Part shown: positions 7,965 to 17,597 of the stretch, in pieces
How positions within the stretch are numbered: the stretch's first letter is position 1
How the letters are laid out: every line of letters begins with the position of its first letter
From: Borreliella californiensis
GTDB lineage: Bacteria > Spirochaetota > Spirochaetia > Borreliales > Borreliaceae
NCBI RefSeq assembly: GCF_014205885.1
Contig: NZ_JACHFB010000001.1
Coordinates: forward strand, 372,001-436,000
DNA: 64,000 nt
Direction of reading: 5' to 3'
The notes under the pieces: model-generated
Told to the model about the DNA's origin: nothing
Database searches by the model: none
Seen by the model: only the letters and a program-made list of their open reading frames with translations
Program-made: the position numbers and the translations under genes

Positions 7965-8546
7965 GTGAGAATTGCAATATTGGGGGGCACCTATAATCCA
8001 GTTCATATTGGACATATTTTTTTGGCTAAAGAAATAGAGTATTTATTAAATATTGATAGGGTAATATTTATTCCTACTTGCAATCCAGTTCATAAATTGA
8101 TTGGGGAGGATGTTAGTGTTAACAATAGAATAGATATGCTCAAGCTTGCATTAGAAAATGAAGATAAAATGTTTATAGATGATTGCGACATAATAAATGG
8201 TGGCATAACTTATACTATTGATACTATTTCTTGTGTTAAAAAAAAATACAAAAACGATAAACTTTTTTTAGTTATTGGTGATGATCTTTTTCAAAATTTT
8301 GATTCATGGAAAGACCCTCAAAGTATTGTAAGTTCTGTTGATCTTGTTATTGCTCACAGAATTTACAAAGAGAAACTTAAAAGTTCTTTTAAGCATATTT
8401 ATATAAATAATAAAATAATACCGATTTCCTCATCAGAGATTAGAAATAGAATTGCAAATGGATTTCCTGTCAGCTATTTATTGCCTTTTAGTGTGTTAAA
8501 ATACATTAAAGATAATAATTTATATTTTAAAAAGGTAAATGTTTGA
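7965..8546 (+). CDS. nadD: nicotinate-nucleotide adenylyltransferase
   Basis: Forms NaAD from NaMN and ATP in NAD synthesis. 193 residues. The nucleotidyl-transferase motif [11 protein letters not shown] is at residues 7-17, and the second signature [10 protein letters not shown] is near the C-terminus. The GTG start has AGGAAAG upstream. Its stop overlaps the TTG start of the next gene, and the trio nadD / LCP-like / rsfS resembles the nadD-rsfS order of other bacteria. Confidence 0.94.
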   Translation: MRIAILGGTYNPVHIGHIFLAKEIEYLLNIDRVIFIPTCNPVHKLIGEDVSVNNRIDMLKLALENEDKMFIDDCDIINGGITYTIDTISCVKKKYKNDKLFLVIGDDLFQNFDSWKDPQSIVSSVDLVIAHRIYKEKLKSSFKHIYINNKIIPISSSEIRNRIANGFPVSYLLPFSVLKYIKDNNLYFKKVNV

Positions 8547-9727
8547 GAAAAGATTTATTTTTTTTATTTTTAATTGTTTTGATAATAGCAAGCGTAGTAA
8601 TTTTTTTTATTAAAAGTTCGAAAAAAGAGTTGGTTTACTTCGAGCTTAATACAAAGAGCAATATTAGTTTTTTGTTTCTAATAGAAGATCTTAACAAGAG
8701 TCTTGTAAGTATGCAAGAAATTTTTATTAATATGAAAACAGGAAATATTGGGTTTTTAGATATTCCAATTCATACTGGATATGAAGATTTAAAAGGGAAT
8801 ATTTCTTGGTTTAAAGATCTTTATAAAAAAAATTCTTTTAATAAGTTTTTATCTAAAATTTATACACAACTATCTCATGAATCAGATTACTATATACGTT
8901 TTCAAAAAGAAAATTTTGTTAAACTTATTGATTACTTAGGGGGAGTTAGACTTCTTGTTAAAAACTCCGTAAAAGTTTATAGCTTTGAGGATTCTATTTT
9001 AATACCTTCTGGTACCTCTAATTTTGATGGTGATAAGGCTTATGATTATTTAAGATATTTTAATGATGTTAATCAGTTTGAAGAGAGAATTGAATTTTTT
9101 AAAGAGTTTTTTAAAAGACTCCTTTTTCAAATTTCAGATTTTGGCATTGAAAATGACAATTTTCTTAAAATATATTCCATGTTAGATACTAACCTTTCAG
9201 AGGTTGTTTTTAAATATATTGTTAAAAATTATAAAATAAATAATGATAAAATTATTTCTATTAATATTAAAGGACAAGAAGAAATTTTTAAAGATAATGA
9301 TAATAATTTGATAAAGGTGATTTTTCCTTATTATGGGGGTGCTATTTTAAAAGAATCGGTGGATAAATTAAACAAAGAGCTTATTAATGAAGATGCAGAA
9401 GAGATAGTAAAGATTGTTGTTTTAAATGGAACAAAAGTTGTTGGGCTTGCAAAACAAACAGCAAATATTTTTAATTCTTTAAAATTTAAAGTTTTAAAAT
9501 TTGGCAATGCAGATAAAAATTCTTATAAAAATACCCTGATTATAAATAATTCAGATAATTTAGAAATGGCTGTTAGGGTTGGCGAGGCAATTAAAACTTC
9601 AAATATTAAGCCAATTTCTGAGGCTCAAACTAAAAGATTGTTAGAATTTGATAATCTTGATATTAATCCCGATGTAATAGTTATTTTAGGAGATGATTTT
9701 GATGGAAGATATGTTAAAAGTAAATGA
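8543..9727 (+). CDS. LytR-CpsA-Psr-like membrane protein with LytR_C domain
   Basis: 394 residues: short cytoplasmic N-terminus, one membrane span (about residues 5-24), then an extracytoplasmic part. The middle resembles an LCP domain ([43 protein letters not shown]), and the C-terminus matches LytR_C ([26 protein letters not shown]). The usual arginine-rich catalytic positions look altered: IPIHT stands where IPRDT is typical. LCP enzymes attach glycopolymers to peptidoglycan in Gram-positives; the substrate here is unknown. Starts TTG overlapping the nadD stop and itself overlaps rsfS by 26 bases. Confidence 0.75.
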   Translation: MRKDLFFLFLIVLIIASVVIFFIKSSKKELVYFELNTKSNISFLFLIEDLNKSLVSMQEIFINMKTGNIGFLDIPIHTGYEDLKGNISWFKDLYKKNSFNKFLSKIYTQLSHESDYYIRFQKENFVKLIDYLGGVRLLVKNSVKVYSFEDSILIPSGTSNFDGDKAYDYLRYFNDVNQFEERIEFFKEFFKRLLFQISDFGIENDNFLKIYSMLDTNLSEVVFKYIVKNYKINNDKIISINIKGQEEIFKDNDNNLIKVIFPYYGGAILKESVDKLNKELINEDAEEIVKIVVLNGTKVVGLAKQTANIFNSLKFKVLKFGNADKNSYKNTLIINNSDNLEMAVRVGEAIKTSNIKPISEAQTKRLLEFDNLDINPDVIVILGDDFDGRYVKSK

Positions 9728-9972
9728 TATTAATGATTTATGCAAAATAATAAGTGATTTTAGTGGAATTTATGCTATAGGCATTAATGAAAAGATAATT
9801 AAATTTTTTAAAGAAAAAAAATAATCTTAATGTTCAAAGAAAAAGGTTGGTTTATAACGGGACTGTTGTTTTTCGGGGTGCAAATTTGGTAATTCATTTA
9901 ATTAGTGAAAAGTCTAGAGAATACTATGAGCTTAAAAAAATATGGTCCGAAGGAATTATTATTTATCCTTAA
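9702..9972 (+). pseudogene. rsfS: ribosomal silencing factor RsfS (Iojap), split by a one-base frameshift
   Basis: RsfS binds L14 and blocks subunit joining in starved cells. From ATG 9702 (AGGAG nine bases upstream) the frame gives 40 codons, including SDFSGIYAIGINEKIIKFF, and stops at TAA directly after an A8 run (9814-9821). Dropping one A restores a frame running to 9972, with the RsfS C-terminal core RLVYNGTVVFRGANLVIHLISEKSREYYELKKIWSEG. The joined product would be 89 residues, a little short for the family (about 105). Either the gene is broken in this strain, the A run is misread, or polymerase slippage on the A run makes some full-length protein. Confidence 0.8.
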
Positions 9973-10024
9973 TTGCTGTTTAATTGAAATTAATTAAAAA
10001 AACTAAAAATATCATAAAAATATG

Positions 10025-10053
10025 TTTACAAAAAATACAAAATATTTTAGATT
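10025..10053 (+). promoter_or_regulatory. promoter candidate for spoVG
   Basis: TTTACA (10025-10030), 17 bases, TAGATT (10048-10053). The spoVG GTG is about 33 bases downstream, behind GGGAGG at 10073-10078. Confidence 0.5.
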
Positions 10054-10085
10054 TAAGTTATGTACTTTTTGCGGGAGGCTTATAA

Positions 10086-10379
10086 GTGGATATTACAGAC
10101 ATAAGGATTAAGAAAGTTGATAGTAAAAATTCTGGTTCTAAATTATTAGCATATGTTGCAGTTACTTTTGATAACTGTTTGGTTCTTCACAATATTAGAG
10201 TTATTAAAGGGCAAAAAGGAGTATTTATTGCTATGCCTAATAGAAGAACTAGAGTCGGTGAATATAAAGACATTGTACATCCTATTAGTCAGGATTTTAG
10301 AAAAGCTTTGCAAACTTCTATTTTTAAGGAATATGTAAGAGAAAATCCAGCCGATCTTGAGCTTGAATTGGATTTTTAG
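10086..10379 (+). CDS. spoVG: SpoVG nucleic-acid-binding regulator
   Basis: 97 residues, full-length SpoVG family ([40 protein letters not shown], then [10 protein letters not shown] and [12 protein letters not shown]). SpoVG proteins bind DNA and RNA; in B. burgdorferi SpoVG is a characterised DNA-binding protein acting at several loci. The GTG start has a perfect GGGAGG seven bases upstream. The order spoVG, rplY/ctc, pth recalls the B. subtilis neighbourhood. Confidence 0.95.
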   Translation: MDITDIRIKKVDSKNSGSKLLAYVAVTFDNCLVLHNIRVIKGQKGVFIAMPNRRTRVGEYKDIVHPISQDFRKALQTSIFKEYVRENPADLELELDF

Positions 10380-10386
10380 ATAATTG

Positions 10387-10415
10387 TTGACAAAGCTCGT
10401 TGTATCTTGTATGCT
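10387..10415 (+). promoter_or_regulatory. promoter of tRNA-Gln and rplY
   Basis: A consensus TTGACA (10387-10392), 17-base spacer, and TATGCT (10410-10415), about 29 bases before the tRNA. This is one of the two best -35 boxes in the window, suiting a stable RNA gene. Confidence 0.65.
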
Positions 10416-10443
10416 TGTCAATTGTAAGTATTAATAAGGTATT

Positions 10444-10515
10444 TGGGACGTCGACAAGTGGTAAGTCAACTGGTTTTGGTCCAGTCATTCGAGGGTTCGA
10501 ATCCTTCCGTCCCAG
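10444..10515 (+). tRNA. tRNA-Gln (anticodon UUG)
   Basis: 72 bases. The acceptor stem TGGGACG pairs with CGTCCCA, followed by discriminator G. The anticodon loop is TTTTGGT with anticodon TTG, and the T arm contains GAGGGTTCGAATCCTTC. The starting U and the loop fit tRNA-Gln. CCA is not encoded. The rplY ribosome site begins 12 bases after the tRNA, so the two are probably co-transcribed and separated by RNase P and 3' processing. Confidence 0.96.
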
Positions 10516-10538
10516 TATTTTACATTAGGAGTTTTTTG

Positions 10539-11087
10539 GTGGAAAATAGCAGGATTTTAAGTTGCCAATATAGATCAAGTTTTGGGTCTTCTAATGCTCG
10601 CAGAATAAGAGCTAAGTGTGAAATACCGGCTGTTGTTTACGGGCAAGGCAATAATGTTTCACACTTGAAAATTAAGAGTAGTGAGTTTAATAAGAAATTT
10701 GCAAAGTTTACGGATAATACTGTTTTGATATTAGATGATGGCAAGCTTGAAAGATGTGTTTTTGTTAAAGATGTTGCAGAAAATATTGCCAGCAAGCTTA
10801 TTTATCATATTGATTTTTACGAAGTAGATAGGAATGTTGAACTTGAAAAATACGTTCCTATTAAGCTTATTGGAGCTTCTGTTGGGGTTAAAGAGGGTGG
10901 AATTTTGACTGTTTTAAAAGAGCAGATTAAGGTAAGGTCTTTGCCCCTGGATTTGCCAGAATTCATAGAGCTTGATTTAACTCCTGTTAATAAAGGGGAT
11001 GGTGTTCTTCTTAAAGATCTTGTGTTGCCTTCCAATGTTAGGCTTGCAGAAAATGACGAGAATTTGGAAGTTGTTATTATAAAGTGA
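10539..11087 (+). CDS. rplY: 50S ribosomal protein bL25 (CTC/TL5 type)
   Basis: 5S-rRNA-binding ribosomal protein with the long C-terminal CTC domain; 182 residues against about 95 for E. coli L25. Motifs: [19 protein letters not shown] at the N-terminus, [12 protein letters not shown] in the middle and [16 protein letters not shown] starting the CTC domain. I start at GTG 10539, seven bases after AGGAG; a longer in-frame ORF begins inside the tRNA and is not real. Confidence 0.94.
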   Translation: MENSRILSCQYRSSFGSSNARRIRAKCEIPAVVYGQGNNVSHLKIKSSEFNKKFAKFTDNTVLILDDGKLERCVFVKDVAENIASKLIYHIDFYEVDRNVELEKYVPIKLIGASVGVKEGGILTVLKEQIKVRSLPLDLPEFIELDLTPVNKGDGVLLKDLVLPSNVRLAENDENLEVVIIK

Positions 11088-11091
11088 TTTT

Positions 11092-11658
11092 ATGGGGTTG
11101 TTGATACTTGGATTAGGAAACCCTGGATTAGAATTTTCTTTAACTAGGCATAATGTTGGTTTTTCTCTTTTAGATAAAATTATTTCTAAAAATGGCCTTT
11201 TTTTAAAGAGAAAAAAAAAATATGAATATTCAGAATTAAAAATGATTTCTAGAAGAGTAATTTTGGTTAAACCTTTGACTTATATGAATCTAAGTGGGTC
11301 TTTATTTCCTTCAATATTTTCAGATTTTTATATGTGTATAAAGAATTTATTGGTTGTTCTTGATAATGTTGATCTTCCTTTGGGAAAATGCAGACTTAAA
11401 GAGCGAGGTGGTGTGTCTACTCATAACGGTCTTAAGTCGATTTCAAGTGTTCTTGGAAGCTCTAATTACAGTAGACTTTATATTGGGGTTGGAAGCAATG
11501 TTATGTGCGATATAAGGAGTTTTGTTCTTTCTAGATTCTGCAAGGATGAAATAGATAGGCTTGAAAAATTGTATGATTTTTTAAGTGATGAGCTGATTGA
11601 TATTAGCGAAGCAAATTTTAAAAATAAGGTTCAAAAAATCAATTCTAGTAATTTTTAA
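11092..11658 (+). CDS. pth: peptidyl-tRNA hydrolase
   Basis: Releases peptides from drop-off peptidyl-tRNA. 188 residues. [18 protein letters not shown] at the N-terminus includes the catalytic His20; [10 protein letters not shown] and [20 protein letters not shown] are the other family signatures. Lies four bases after rplY. Its TAA overlaps the tilS ATG by one base. Confidence 0.96.
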   Translation: MGLLILGLGNPGLEFSLTRHNVGFSLLDKIISKNGLFLKRKKKYEYSELKMISRRVILVKPLTYMNLSGSLFPSIFSDFYMCIKNLLVVLDNVDLPLGKCRLKERGGVSTHNGLKSISSVLGSSNYSRLYIGVGSNVMCDIRSFVLSRFCKDEIDRLEKLYDFLSDELIDISEANFKNKVQKINSSNF

Positions 11659-12980
11659 TGCATTTTTTAGACGATAATATACAAATTAAAATAGATAAAT
11701 TTTATAAAAAAAATTCTTTAAATAAAAATCGAGTTATTGTTGCTTTTTCTGGCGGGGCTGATTCTACAACTTTATTATTAAATTTAAAATATTACTTGGG
11801 CAATAATGTTATTGCATTTTATTTTGCTCATTTTATTAGATCTGATAATGAGCAAAATAAAGAGATAGAGCATGTAAAGGGATTTTGCGATCTTTACAAT
11901 ATTTCTTTGCAAATTAAAAAATGTGACATAGATATAAAAAGTGAATCGGCTAGGTTAGGAGTATCTATTGAAGAGCTTGCAAGGAAATACAGATATAATG
12001 CTTTAGAAAATGCTCTTAAAGAAAATGGTGCAAATTATATTGCACTTGCTCATAACGAGAATGATCAAATTGAAACAATAATTATGAGATTTTTTCAAGG
12101 ATCTTTTTTGGATGGTCTTTCAGGTATTCCTTGTGTCAATAAGAACATTATAAGACCCTTGCTTGAGGTTTCCAGGCTAGAAATTGAGAATTTTTTGTCT
12201 ATGAATAACATTGGGTTTTTTGTTGATAGTACAAATGCTCAAAATTTATATCTAAGAAATAGGGTTAGAAATAATTTACTACCCGTTATAAAAAAGATTT
12301 TTAAAGGATATGAAAAATGTCTTAAAAGAATATCTGAATTTTCAAAGGAATTTTCAGATTATTTTGAAAAAGATGAATTTTTTCCTGTTGAGAAAGGCAA
12401 ATATTATTATTCTTTTGATTTGAAAACTTTTTTAGATTTTCCTAAGTATTTGGTGTTTAGATTGATTTTTAAAATTTTAAATTCAGAAGGAATTGTAGCT
12501 AAAGTCTCCTATAAAACTCTTAATGAAGCGTTTAAAGTAGAAATTAATAGGAAGAAAAATAATATTTTGTTAAAAACCAATGATTTTTTTTTAGAAAAAA
12601 GGCATAATAAAATTAATTTAATTTTTAAAAGGGATGAAAAATTTTACAAACCTTTTGATTTTATTATGGAAGTTGGTAAATGGTATAGTTTATCTTTAGG
12701 TAAGATTTTGCTAAAATACTTAGAGTGTGATGCAGCTTCTGTATCAAGATTGAAATGTTGTTCTTATGAGTTTAGATATAAATTTTTTAAGGATAGATTT
12801 AAAGCAAAAAAATTTTTTTCTAAGTTTATAAGGTGTAATCCGATTTATTTAATGTTGTTAGCATTAGATAACAGGTTAATTGGAATTATTGATTTAAATA
12901 CTTTAAACTTAATATGGAGTGAAAAAAGCATTCTTAAAAAAATTAGTATATCTTTGATTGGAGGGCTTTTAAAGGAATGA
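11658..12980 (+). CDS. tilS: tRNA(Ile)-lysidine synthetase
   Basis: Modifies C34 of tRNA-Ile(CAU) to lysidine so that it reads AUA, an essential step. 440 residues. The PP-loop SGGADSTTL is at residues 31-39, and AHNENDQIETIIMRFFQGS is the conserved TilS motif. The C-terminal part is divergent, as is common. Translationally coupled at both ends: TAATG with pth and ATGA with ftsH. Confidence 0.93.
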   Translation: MHFLDDNIQIKIDKFYKKNSLNKNRVIVAFSGGADSTTLLLNLKYYLGNNVIAFYFAHFIRSDNEQNKEIEHVKGFCDLYNISLQIKKCDIDIKSESARLGVSIEELARKYRYNALENALKENGANYIALAHNENDQIETIIMRFFQGSFLDGLSGIPCVNKNIIRPLLEVSRLEIENFLSMNNIGFFVDSTNAQNLYLRNRVRNNLLPVIKKIFKGYEKCLKRISEFSKEFSDYFEKDEFFPVEKGKYYYSFDLKTFLDFPKYLVFRLIFKILNSEGIVAKVSYKTLNEAFKVEINRKKNNILLKTNDFFLEKRHNKINLIFKRDEKFYKPFDFIMEVGKWYSLSLGKILLKYLECDAASVSRLKCCSYEFRYKFFKDRFKAKKFFSKFIRCNPIYLMLLALDNRLIGIIDLNTLNLIWSEKSILKKISISLIGGLLKE

Positions 12981-14893
12981 ATGGCAATAATAATATGAAT
13001 AATAATGGAAAATCTAATAACAAAAAGAAGAATAAAAATTGGATTTTAGGGCTTGTTGTTGTTTTTTTAGTTTCAGCAATATTTATGTCATATTTTATAA
13101 GGGGTGGAGAAAGCTATAAAAATGTTCCTTATAGTACTTTTCAGACTTATTTAGACAATGGTTTAGTTGAGTCTGTAGTGATAATTGATAAAAATTTGAT
13201 TCAATTTGTTGTCAAGGGTTCTAACTTTGCAAAGTCTTATTTTTCTACCAGTATTCCCTATCTTGATATAAATCTACTTTCAGAACTAAAAAGTAAAAAA
13301 GTAGAGCTTAGCTCAGGGAAAAGTCAAGCTTCTCTGATTGGGGTTTTATTACAAACTTTGCCATGGATTTTATTTTTTATTTTCTTTTTCTTTATATTTC
13401 GTCAAACTCAAGGTGGTGGTGGGAAAGTTTTTACATTTGGGAAAAGTAATGCACAAAAGTATGAAGCCGGAAAGAATAAAGTTACCTTTAAAGATGTGGC
13501 TGGTCAAGAAGAGGTTAAGCAAGAGCTTCACGAAGTTGTTGAATTTCTTAAAAATCCAAAAAAATTTGAAAAAATAGGTGCAAAAATTCCAAAAGGAGTG
13601 CTTTTGGTTGGCTCTCCGGGTACTGGTAAGACTTTACTTGCCAAAGCCGTTGCCGGTGAGGCTGGGGTTAGTTTTTTTCACATGTCAGGTTCAGATTTTG
13701 TTGAAATGTTTGTTGGGGTTGGAGCAAGTCGTGTTAGAGATTTATTTGATAATGCTAGAAAAAATTCTCCATGTATTATTTTTATTGATGAGCTTGATGC
13801 TGTTGGTCGAAGTCGTGGTGCAGGGCTTGGTGGTGGTCATGATGAAAGAGAACAAACTCTTAATCAGCTGCTGGTTGAAATGGATGGATTTGGAACGCAT
13901 ACTAATGTAATTGTTATGGCTGCTACAAATCGTCCAGATGTTCTTGACTCTGCCTTGCTTAGGCCCGGGCGATTTGACAGGCAAGTAACAGTTTCTTTGC
14001 CTGATGTTAAGGAAAGAGAGGCAATATTAAATATTCATTCTTCAAAAACAAAGCTTTCAAAAGATATTAATTTACAAGTAATAGCAAGAGCTACTCCTGG
14101 GGCTAGTGGTGCCGATCTTGCAAATTTAATTAATGAAGGAGCCTTAATAGCTGCAAGGAATAATCAGGATGAAATTTTAATGAAGGATATGGAAGAGGCC
14201 AGAGATAAAATATTGATGGGGGTTGCAAAAAAATCCATGACTATTACTGATAGGCAAAAGCTTGAGACGGCTTATCATGAGGCAGGCCATGCTTTGCTTC
14301 ACTATTATCTTGAACATGCTGATCCACTTCATAAGGTTACCATTATTCCGAGGGGCAGGGCACTTGGTGTTGCATTTTCTCTTCCAAGGGAAGACAAGCT
14401 TTCAATAAACAAACATCAAATTCTTGATAAAATAAAGATATGTTATGGCGGCTATGCTAGTGAGCAAATAAATTTGGGCGTTACAACAGCGGGTGTTCAA
14501 AATGATTTAATGCAAGCTACTAGTTTGGCTAAAAAAATGGTTACGGAGTGGGGAATGGGTGAAGAAGTTGGTCCAATATTTTTAGTAGACGATGAAGCGC
14601 CTATTTTCCTTCCAAAAGAGTTTTCAAAGGCCAAGGCTTATTCTGAGAACACTGCCGATAAAGTTGACAGAGAGGTAAAAAGAATACTTGAAGAATGTTT
14701 AAAAGAGGCCTCAGATATCCTTGTAAAACACAAGGATCAACTTGTTAAGCTTGCAAAAGAACTTGTTTTAAAAGAAACTTTGACAGACAAAGAAGTGAGA
14801 GAGCTTTTAGGTTTTGAGCCTAATAAAGATGAATATTTATTTTCAGCAGAATCTACTGTAAAAGAAGTAAGGGGGAAAGATATAGAAGGTTAG
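12977..14893 (+). CDS. ftsH: membrane ATP-dependent zinc metalloprotease FtsH
   Basis: 638-residue AAA+ protease of the inner membrane. An Asn/Lys-rich N-terminus precedes membrane span 1 (about 22-42), then a periplasmic domain and span 2 (about 124-142). Walker A GSPGTGKT is near 212-219, Walker [12 protein letters not shown] follows, and then the arginine-finger region ([14 protein letters not shown]). The zinc site HEAGH is near 434-438. All key residues are present. The ATG overlaps the tilS stop. Confidence 0.97.
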   Translation: MNGNNNMNNNGKSNNKKKNKNWILGLVVVFLVSAIFMSYFIRGGESYKNVPYSTFQTYLDNGLVESVVIIDKNLIQFVVKGSNFAKSYFSTSIPYLDINLLSELKSKKVELSSGKSQASLIGVLLQTLPWILFFIFFFFIFRQTQGGGGKVFTFGKSNAQKYEAGKNKVTFKDVAGQEEVKQELHEVVEFLKNPKKFEKIGAKIPKGVLLVGSPGTGKTLLAKAVAGEAGVSFFHMSGSDFVEMFVGVGASRVRDLFDNARKNSPCIIFIDELDAVGRSRGAGLGGGHDEREQTLNQLLVEMDGFGTHTNVIVMAATNRPDVLDSALLRPGRFDRQVTVSLPDVKEREAILNIHSSKTKLSKDINLQVIARATPGASGADLANLINEGALIAARNNQDEILMKDMEEARDKILMGVAKKSMTITDRQKLETAYHEAGHALLHYYLEHADPLHKVTIIPRGRALGVAFSLPREDKLSINKHQILDKIKICYGGYASEQINLGVTTAGVQNDLMQATSLAKKMVTEWGMGEEVGPIFLVDDEAPIFLPKEFSKAKAYSENTADKVDREVKRILEECLKEASDILVKHKDQLVKLAKELVLKETLTDKEVRELLGFEPNKDEYLFSAESTVKEVRGKDIEG

Positions 14894-14897
14894 GCAA

Positions 14898-16385
14898 GTG
14901 TTTATGTTTTATTTAAAGGTGGGTTTTATTCTTTTTATTTCTATAAACCTGTATGCAATTTCAGTTAAGGAAGACGAAGATATTTCAAGTATTCTTTTCA
15001 ATGAGTCTAAAAATTTTTCCAATTTACAAAAAGGAAATGATTTAATTTATGGATCTCTTGATTTCAATTTGCTAGCCTCAGATGCTCTTTATGAGCTTTC
15101 ATTAAAAAATAATGTTTCTTTAAGGGATAAAATTTGTTTATTAAAAGAAGCAATCAATATTAATAGCTTTAAAGTAGCAACTCTTAAAGAAGTATACACT
15201 TATTATTTTGCGTTGCTTTTAAGACAAAGTGAAAATAAGAGCATGTATGAAGAAATTATTGCTTTGTATGGAAACTTAAATGAAGAATTACAAATAGATA
15301 AAGATTTAATTTGCATGAGACTTGAAGCTTCTGAAAGACTTGAAAGTTTTGGAGATGATTTTAAAAAAATTTTATTTAAAGCGTTTTCTTTATATGGTAA
15401 TGATTTTTTATTTTTTAAGTGGTTTTTAAAAGAAGATAGGTTTTTTTTTAGCATTTTTAATACTATTAGATCAAAAGAAGATTTTTTCTTTACACCTGAA
15501 AACATTAATTATATATTTAGAAATTCAAATTTTAATTATGGCAATTCTGTTTCTTTGTTTTCTTTTCTTAAGGATAAAATTAAAGAATATAATGGAATTC
15601 ACGGTATTTATTTTTTAAAATACAAACTTTTAGATTCTACTGAAGCTTATAGGGTTTTTAAAAAATTTCCTCCTGAGACAATAAATGAATATAAAATGTT
15701 TTATGATCTTTTAGAGGATCCCGACATGAAGAGTAAATTTTTAGAAGATTATAAAAGTTTATCAGGAATTTATTGTATTGATAATAAAAATAATGTTGCC
15801 ATAATCAAAGATGGAGTTTTAGTAGGTATTTTTTCAGGAATAGTAGATTTTGACAATAAATTTGGTTTAAATAGCAAATATTTTAATAAAATTTATTTTA
15901 AAGACAAGTCCCCAGTTTATTATGAGAATAGTTTGCTTGGTTATAAGATAAATTATTCTGTTTATCCTTACGTTGATATGATTGAAGTTCAATATCCTGA
16001 CAAAAGAGATGTTTATACCTTTGCTTTACATACTTTTAGGTGCAATCTTTTTAACAATTTGGGTTGCAATTTTAATAGTCTTGGTATTAGGGAGTTGTTC
16101 TTGCTTGATATTAAAGAGTTTTTTATGTCAAATGCTTTAAATTTATTTTTTGAAAAGACTTCTGTTTTAGATATTAAATCAAGCTTGATAAGTAAAAAAA
16201 GATACTTTGGATCTAATTTAGTAGAAATTAAAAATTATGTGCTTGGAAGTTTGGTTTCAATTTATAGAAAAGTTAATGGTTCTAAAAAATTTAATTATAT
16301 TGAGATTTATGAGAAGAATAAATTAAAAATAAAGAAAGCTTTGTTGGATGATGATAGTTTTGAAAGTTTTTATTCTTTTGAATAA
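14898..16385 (+). CDS. exported protein of unknown function
   Basis: 495 residues from a GTG start; an ATG at 14904 is an alternative. Residues 1-22 look like a signal peptide (FYLKVGFILFISINLYA). The rest is rich in Phe, Asn, Lys and Tyr, with mainly helical-looking segments in the first 250 residues, and no motif that I recognise. It starts four bases after ftsH, so it is likely co-transcribed. Matches the position of BB0790 in B31. Probably periplasmic; function unknown. Confidence 0.75.
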   Translation: MFMFYLKVGFILFISINLYAISVKEDEDISSILFNESKNFSNLQKGNDLIYGSLDFNLLASDALYELSLKNNVSLRDKICLLKEAININSFKVATLKEVYTYYFALLLRQSENKSMYEEIIALYGNLNEELQIDKDLICMRLEASERLESFGDDFKKILFKAFSLYGNDFLFFKWFLKEDRFFFSIFNTIRSKEDFFFTPENINYIFRNSNFNYGNSVSLFSFLKDKIKEYNGIHGIYFLKYKLLDSTEAYRVFKKFPPETINEYKMFYDLLEDPDMKSKFLEDYKSLSGIYCIDNKNNVAIIKDGVLVGIFSGIVDFDNKFGLNSKYFNKIYFKDKSPVYYENSLLGYKINYSVYPYVDMIEVQYPDKRDVYTFALHTFRCNLFNNLGCNFNSLGIRELFLLDIKEFFMSNALNLFFEKTSVLDIKSSLISKKRYFGSNLVEIKNYVLGSLVSIYRKVNGSKKFNYIEIYEKNKLKIKKALLDDDSFESFYSFE

Positions 16386-16493
16386 AGACTTTAATAAAAT
16401 ATCAAGTTATTGATTTTTCGGCTTTTAATGTTAATGTTTTTTCTTGTTCTCAATTTATATAATTGAATTTTGATTTACTTTAGGGGGGGGATT

Positions 16494-17597
16494 TTGGGCT
16501 TTTGTTTAGACTTTGCCAATAAAGAAGATGCTAAATTAAATAACATTGTCTATATTAGTCATTTTGATTTTAAAGTCAAAGTAAACTTAATTCTTGTAGT
16601 TGGCCCTATGGGAAGTGGCAAAACAGAATATGCTGCAAAAATTTATAAAGATTCGCTTGTTGTAAGAAAAAAATCTCTCAAGGTATTAGGTAATATTATT
16701 AAAGGAAATAGAAGCAGGGTTAATGTATTTTTTATTAGAAATTTTCTCGACAAGAGGAGGTTTCAAGATTATCCAGAAAACGTAATACCATATAGAGGTG
16801 GTGGAAAAGATAAAATTAATGAGATTGGTTTTGCTAAAAACTCTTTTGATATTGAAAATTTAATAGCTTCTAATCCTAGTTGTGGCACTTTTATTATTGA
16901 TGAGGCATGTTTTTATGATGAACGTTTAATTTTTGTTTTAAATAAAATGTCATTAAATGAGAATATTTTATTTATATTGCCTACACTGCTTTATAATTTT
17001 AGAAAAGAATCTTTTAATGATACTGCTAAGCTTTTGGTAGAATATTCAGATAAGATTTATAAGCTTGGAGCTTATTGTGGGCACATTGATTGTATGGAAG
17101 AATCTTTTTTTTCGTATAGGTATTATTTTTACAATAATAAAGAAATCCCAGCTCCTTATTTTGATCCTTTGCTTATTGTTGGTGGCGATGAAGAGATTGA
17201 GTCTGCTATTTATCCAAATTACTCTACAAGATGTTCAATGCACCATTATCTTGTAGGCAAGGAATATTTTTTTTCTTTTTTAAAGCCATTTGCTTTGCTG
17301 TATTCACAAGGAGATAAAAAATTTCTTGAAAATGAAATTGTAGCGTTAAGCACTAATGTTGAAAATTCAAATTTTGTAAATTCTTTAGATAGTGAAAAAG
17401 CGTGTGTAGATAGATCTGAAATTTTAAGAAATATTTTAGAACTGCCTTTTTTAGCAGAAAGGGCGTTAATAACTCTATTCTCAGAATATAGCATCTTGAG
17501 TAAGAATAATTTTAAAGATCTTGTTTTTAAGTTTTCTTTAAATAAGGATTATATAAATAAAATTTTTTTTCCCAAAGACGGCAAAGAATTTTTTTAA
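16494..17597 (+). CDS. tdk: thymidine kinase (TK1 type), long form
   Basis: Phosphorylates thymidine for dTTP salvage. Counting from the TTG at 16494 it has 367 residues, much longer than the usual 200. P-loop GPMGSGKTE is at about 37-45, the DEA motif in FIIDEACFYDE, and the zinc-lasso region has CGHIDC then YSTRCSMHH. The extra length is an N-terminal 36 residues and about 130 at the C-terminus. I choose TTG 16494 because an eight-G run (16483-16490) acts as ribosome site; an upstream in-frame TTG at 16470 has none. tmk lies nearby on the other strand. Confidence 0.85.
   Translation: MGFCLDFANKEDAKLNNIVYISHFDFKVKVNLILVVGPMGSGKTEYAAKIYKDSLVVRKKSLKVLGNIIKGNRSRVNVFFIRNFLDKRRFQDYPENVIPYRGGGKDKINEIGFAKNSFDIENLIASNPSCGTFIIDEACFYDERLIFVLNKMSLNENILFILPTLLYNFRKESFNDTAKLLVEYSDKIYKLGAYCGHIDCMEESFFSYRYYFYNNKEIPAPYFDPLLIVGGDEEIESAIYPNYSTRCSMHHYLVGKEYFFSFLKPFALLYSQGDKKFLENEIVALSTNVENSNFVNSLDSEKACVDRSEILRNILELPFLAERALITLFSEYSILSKNNFKDLVFKFSLNKDYINKIFFPKDGKEFF

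Noticed and set aside
10443..10538. N-terminal extension of rplY to position 10443
   Set aside because: It would read through the tRNA-Gln gene. The GTG at 10539 has a good ribosome site and gives the expected 182 residues.
13338..13984. Several 79-110 codon ORFs within ftsH on both strands
   Set aside because: They lie wholly inside the conserved AAA domain of FtsH in other frames and have no family signature.
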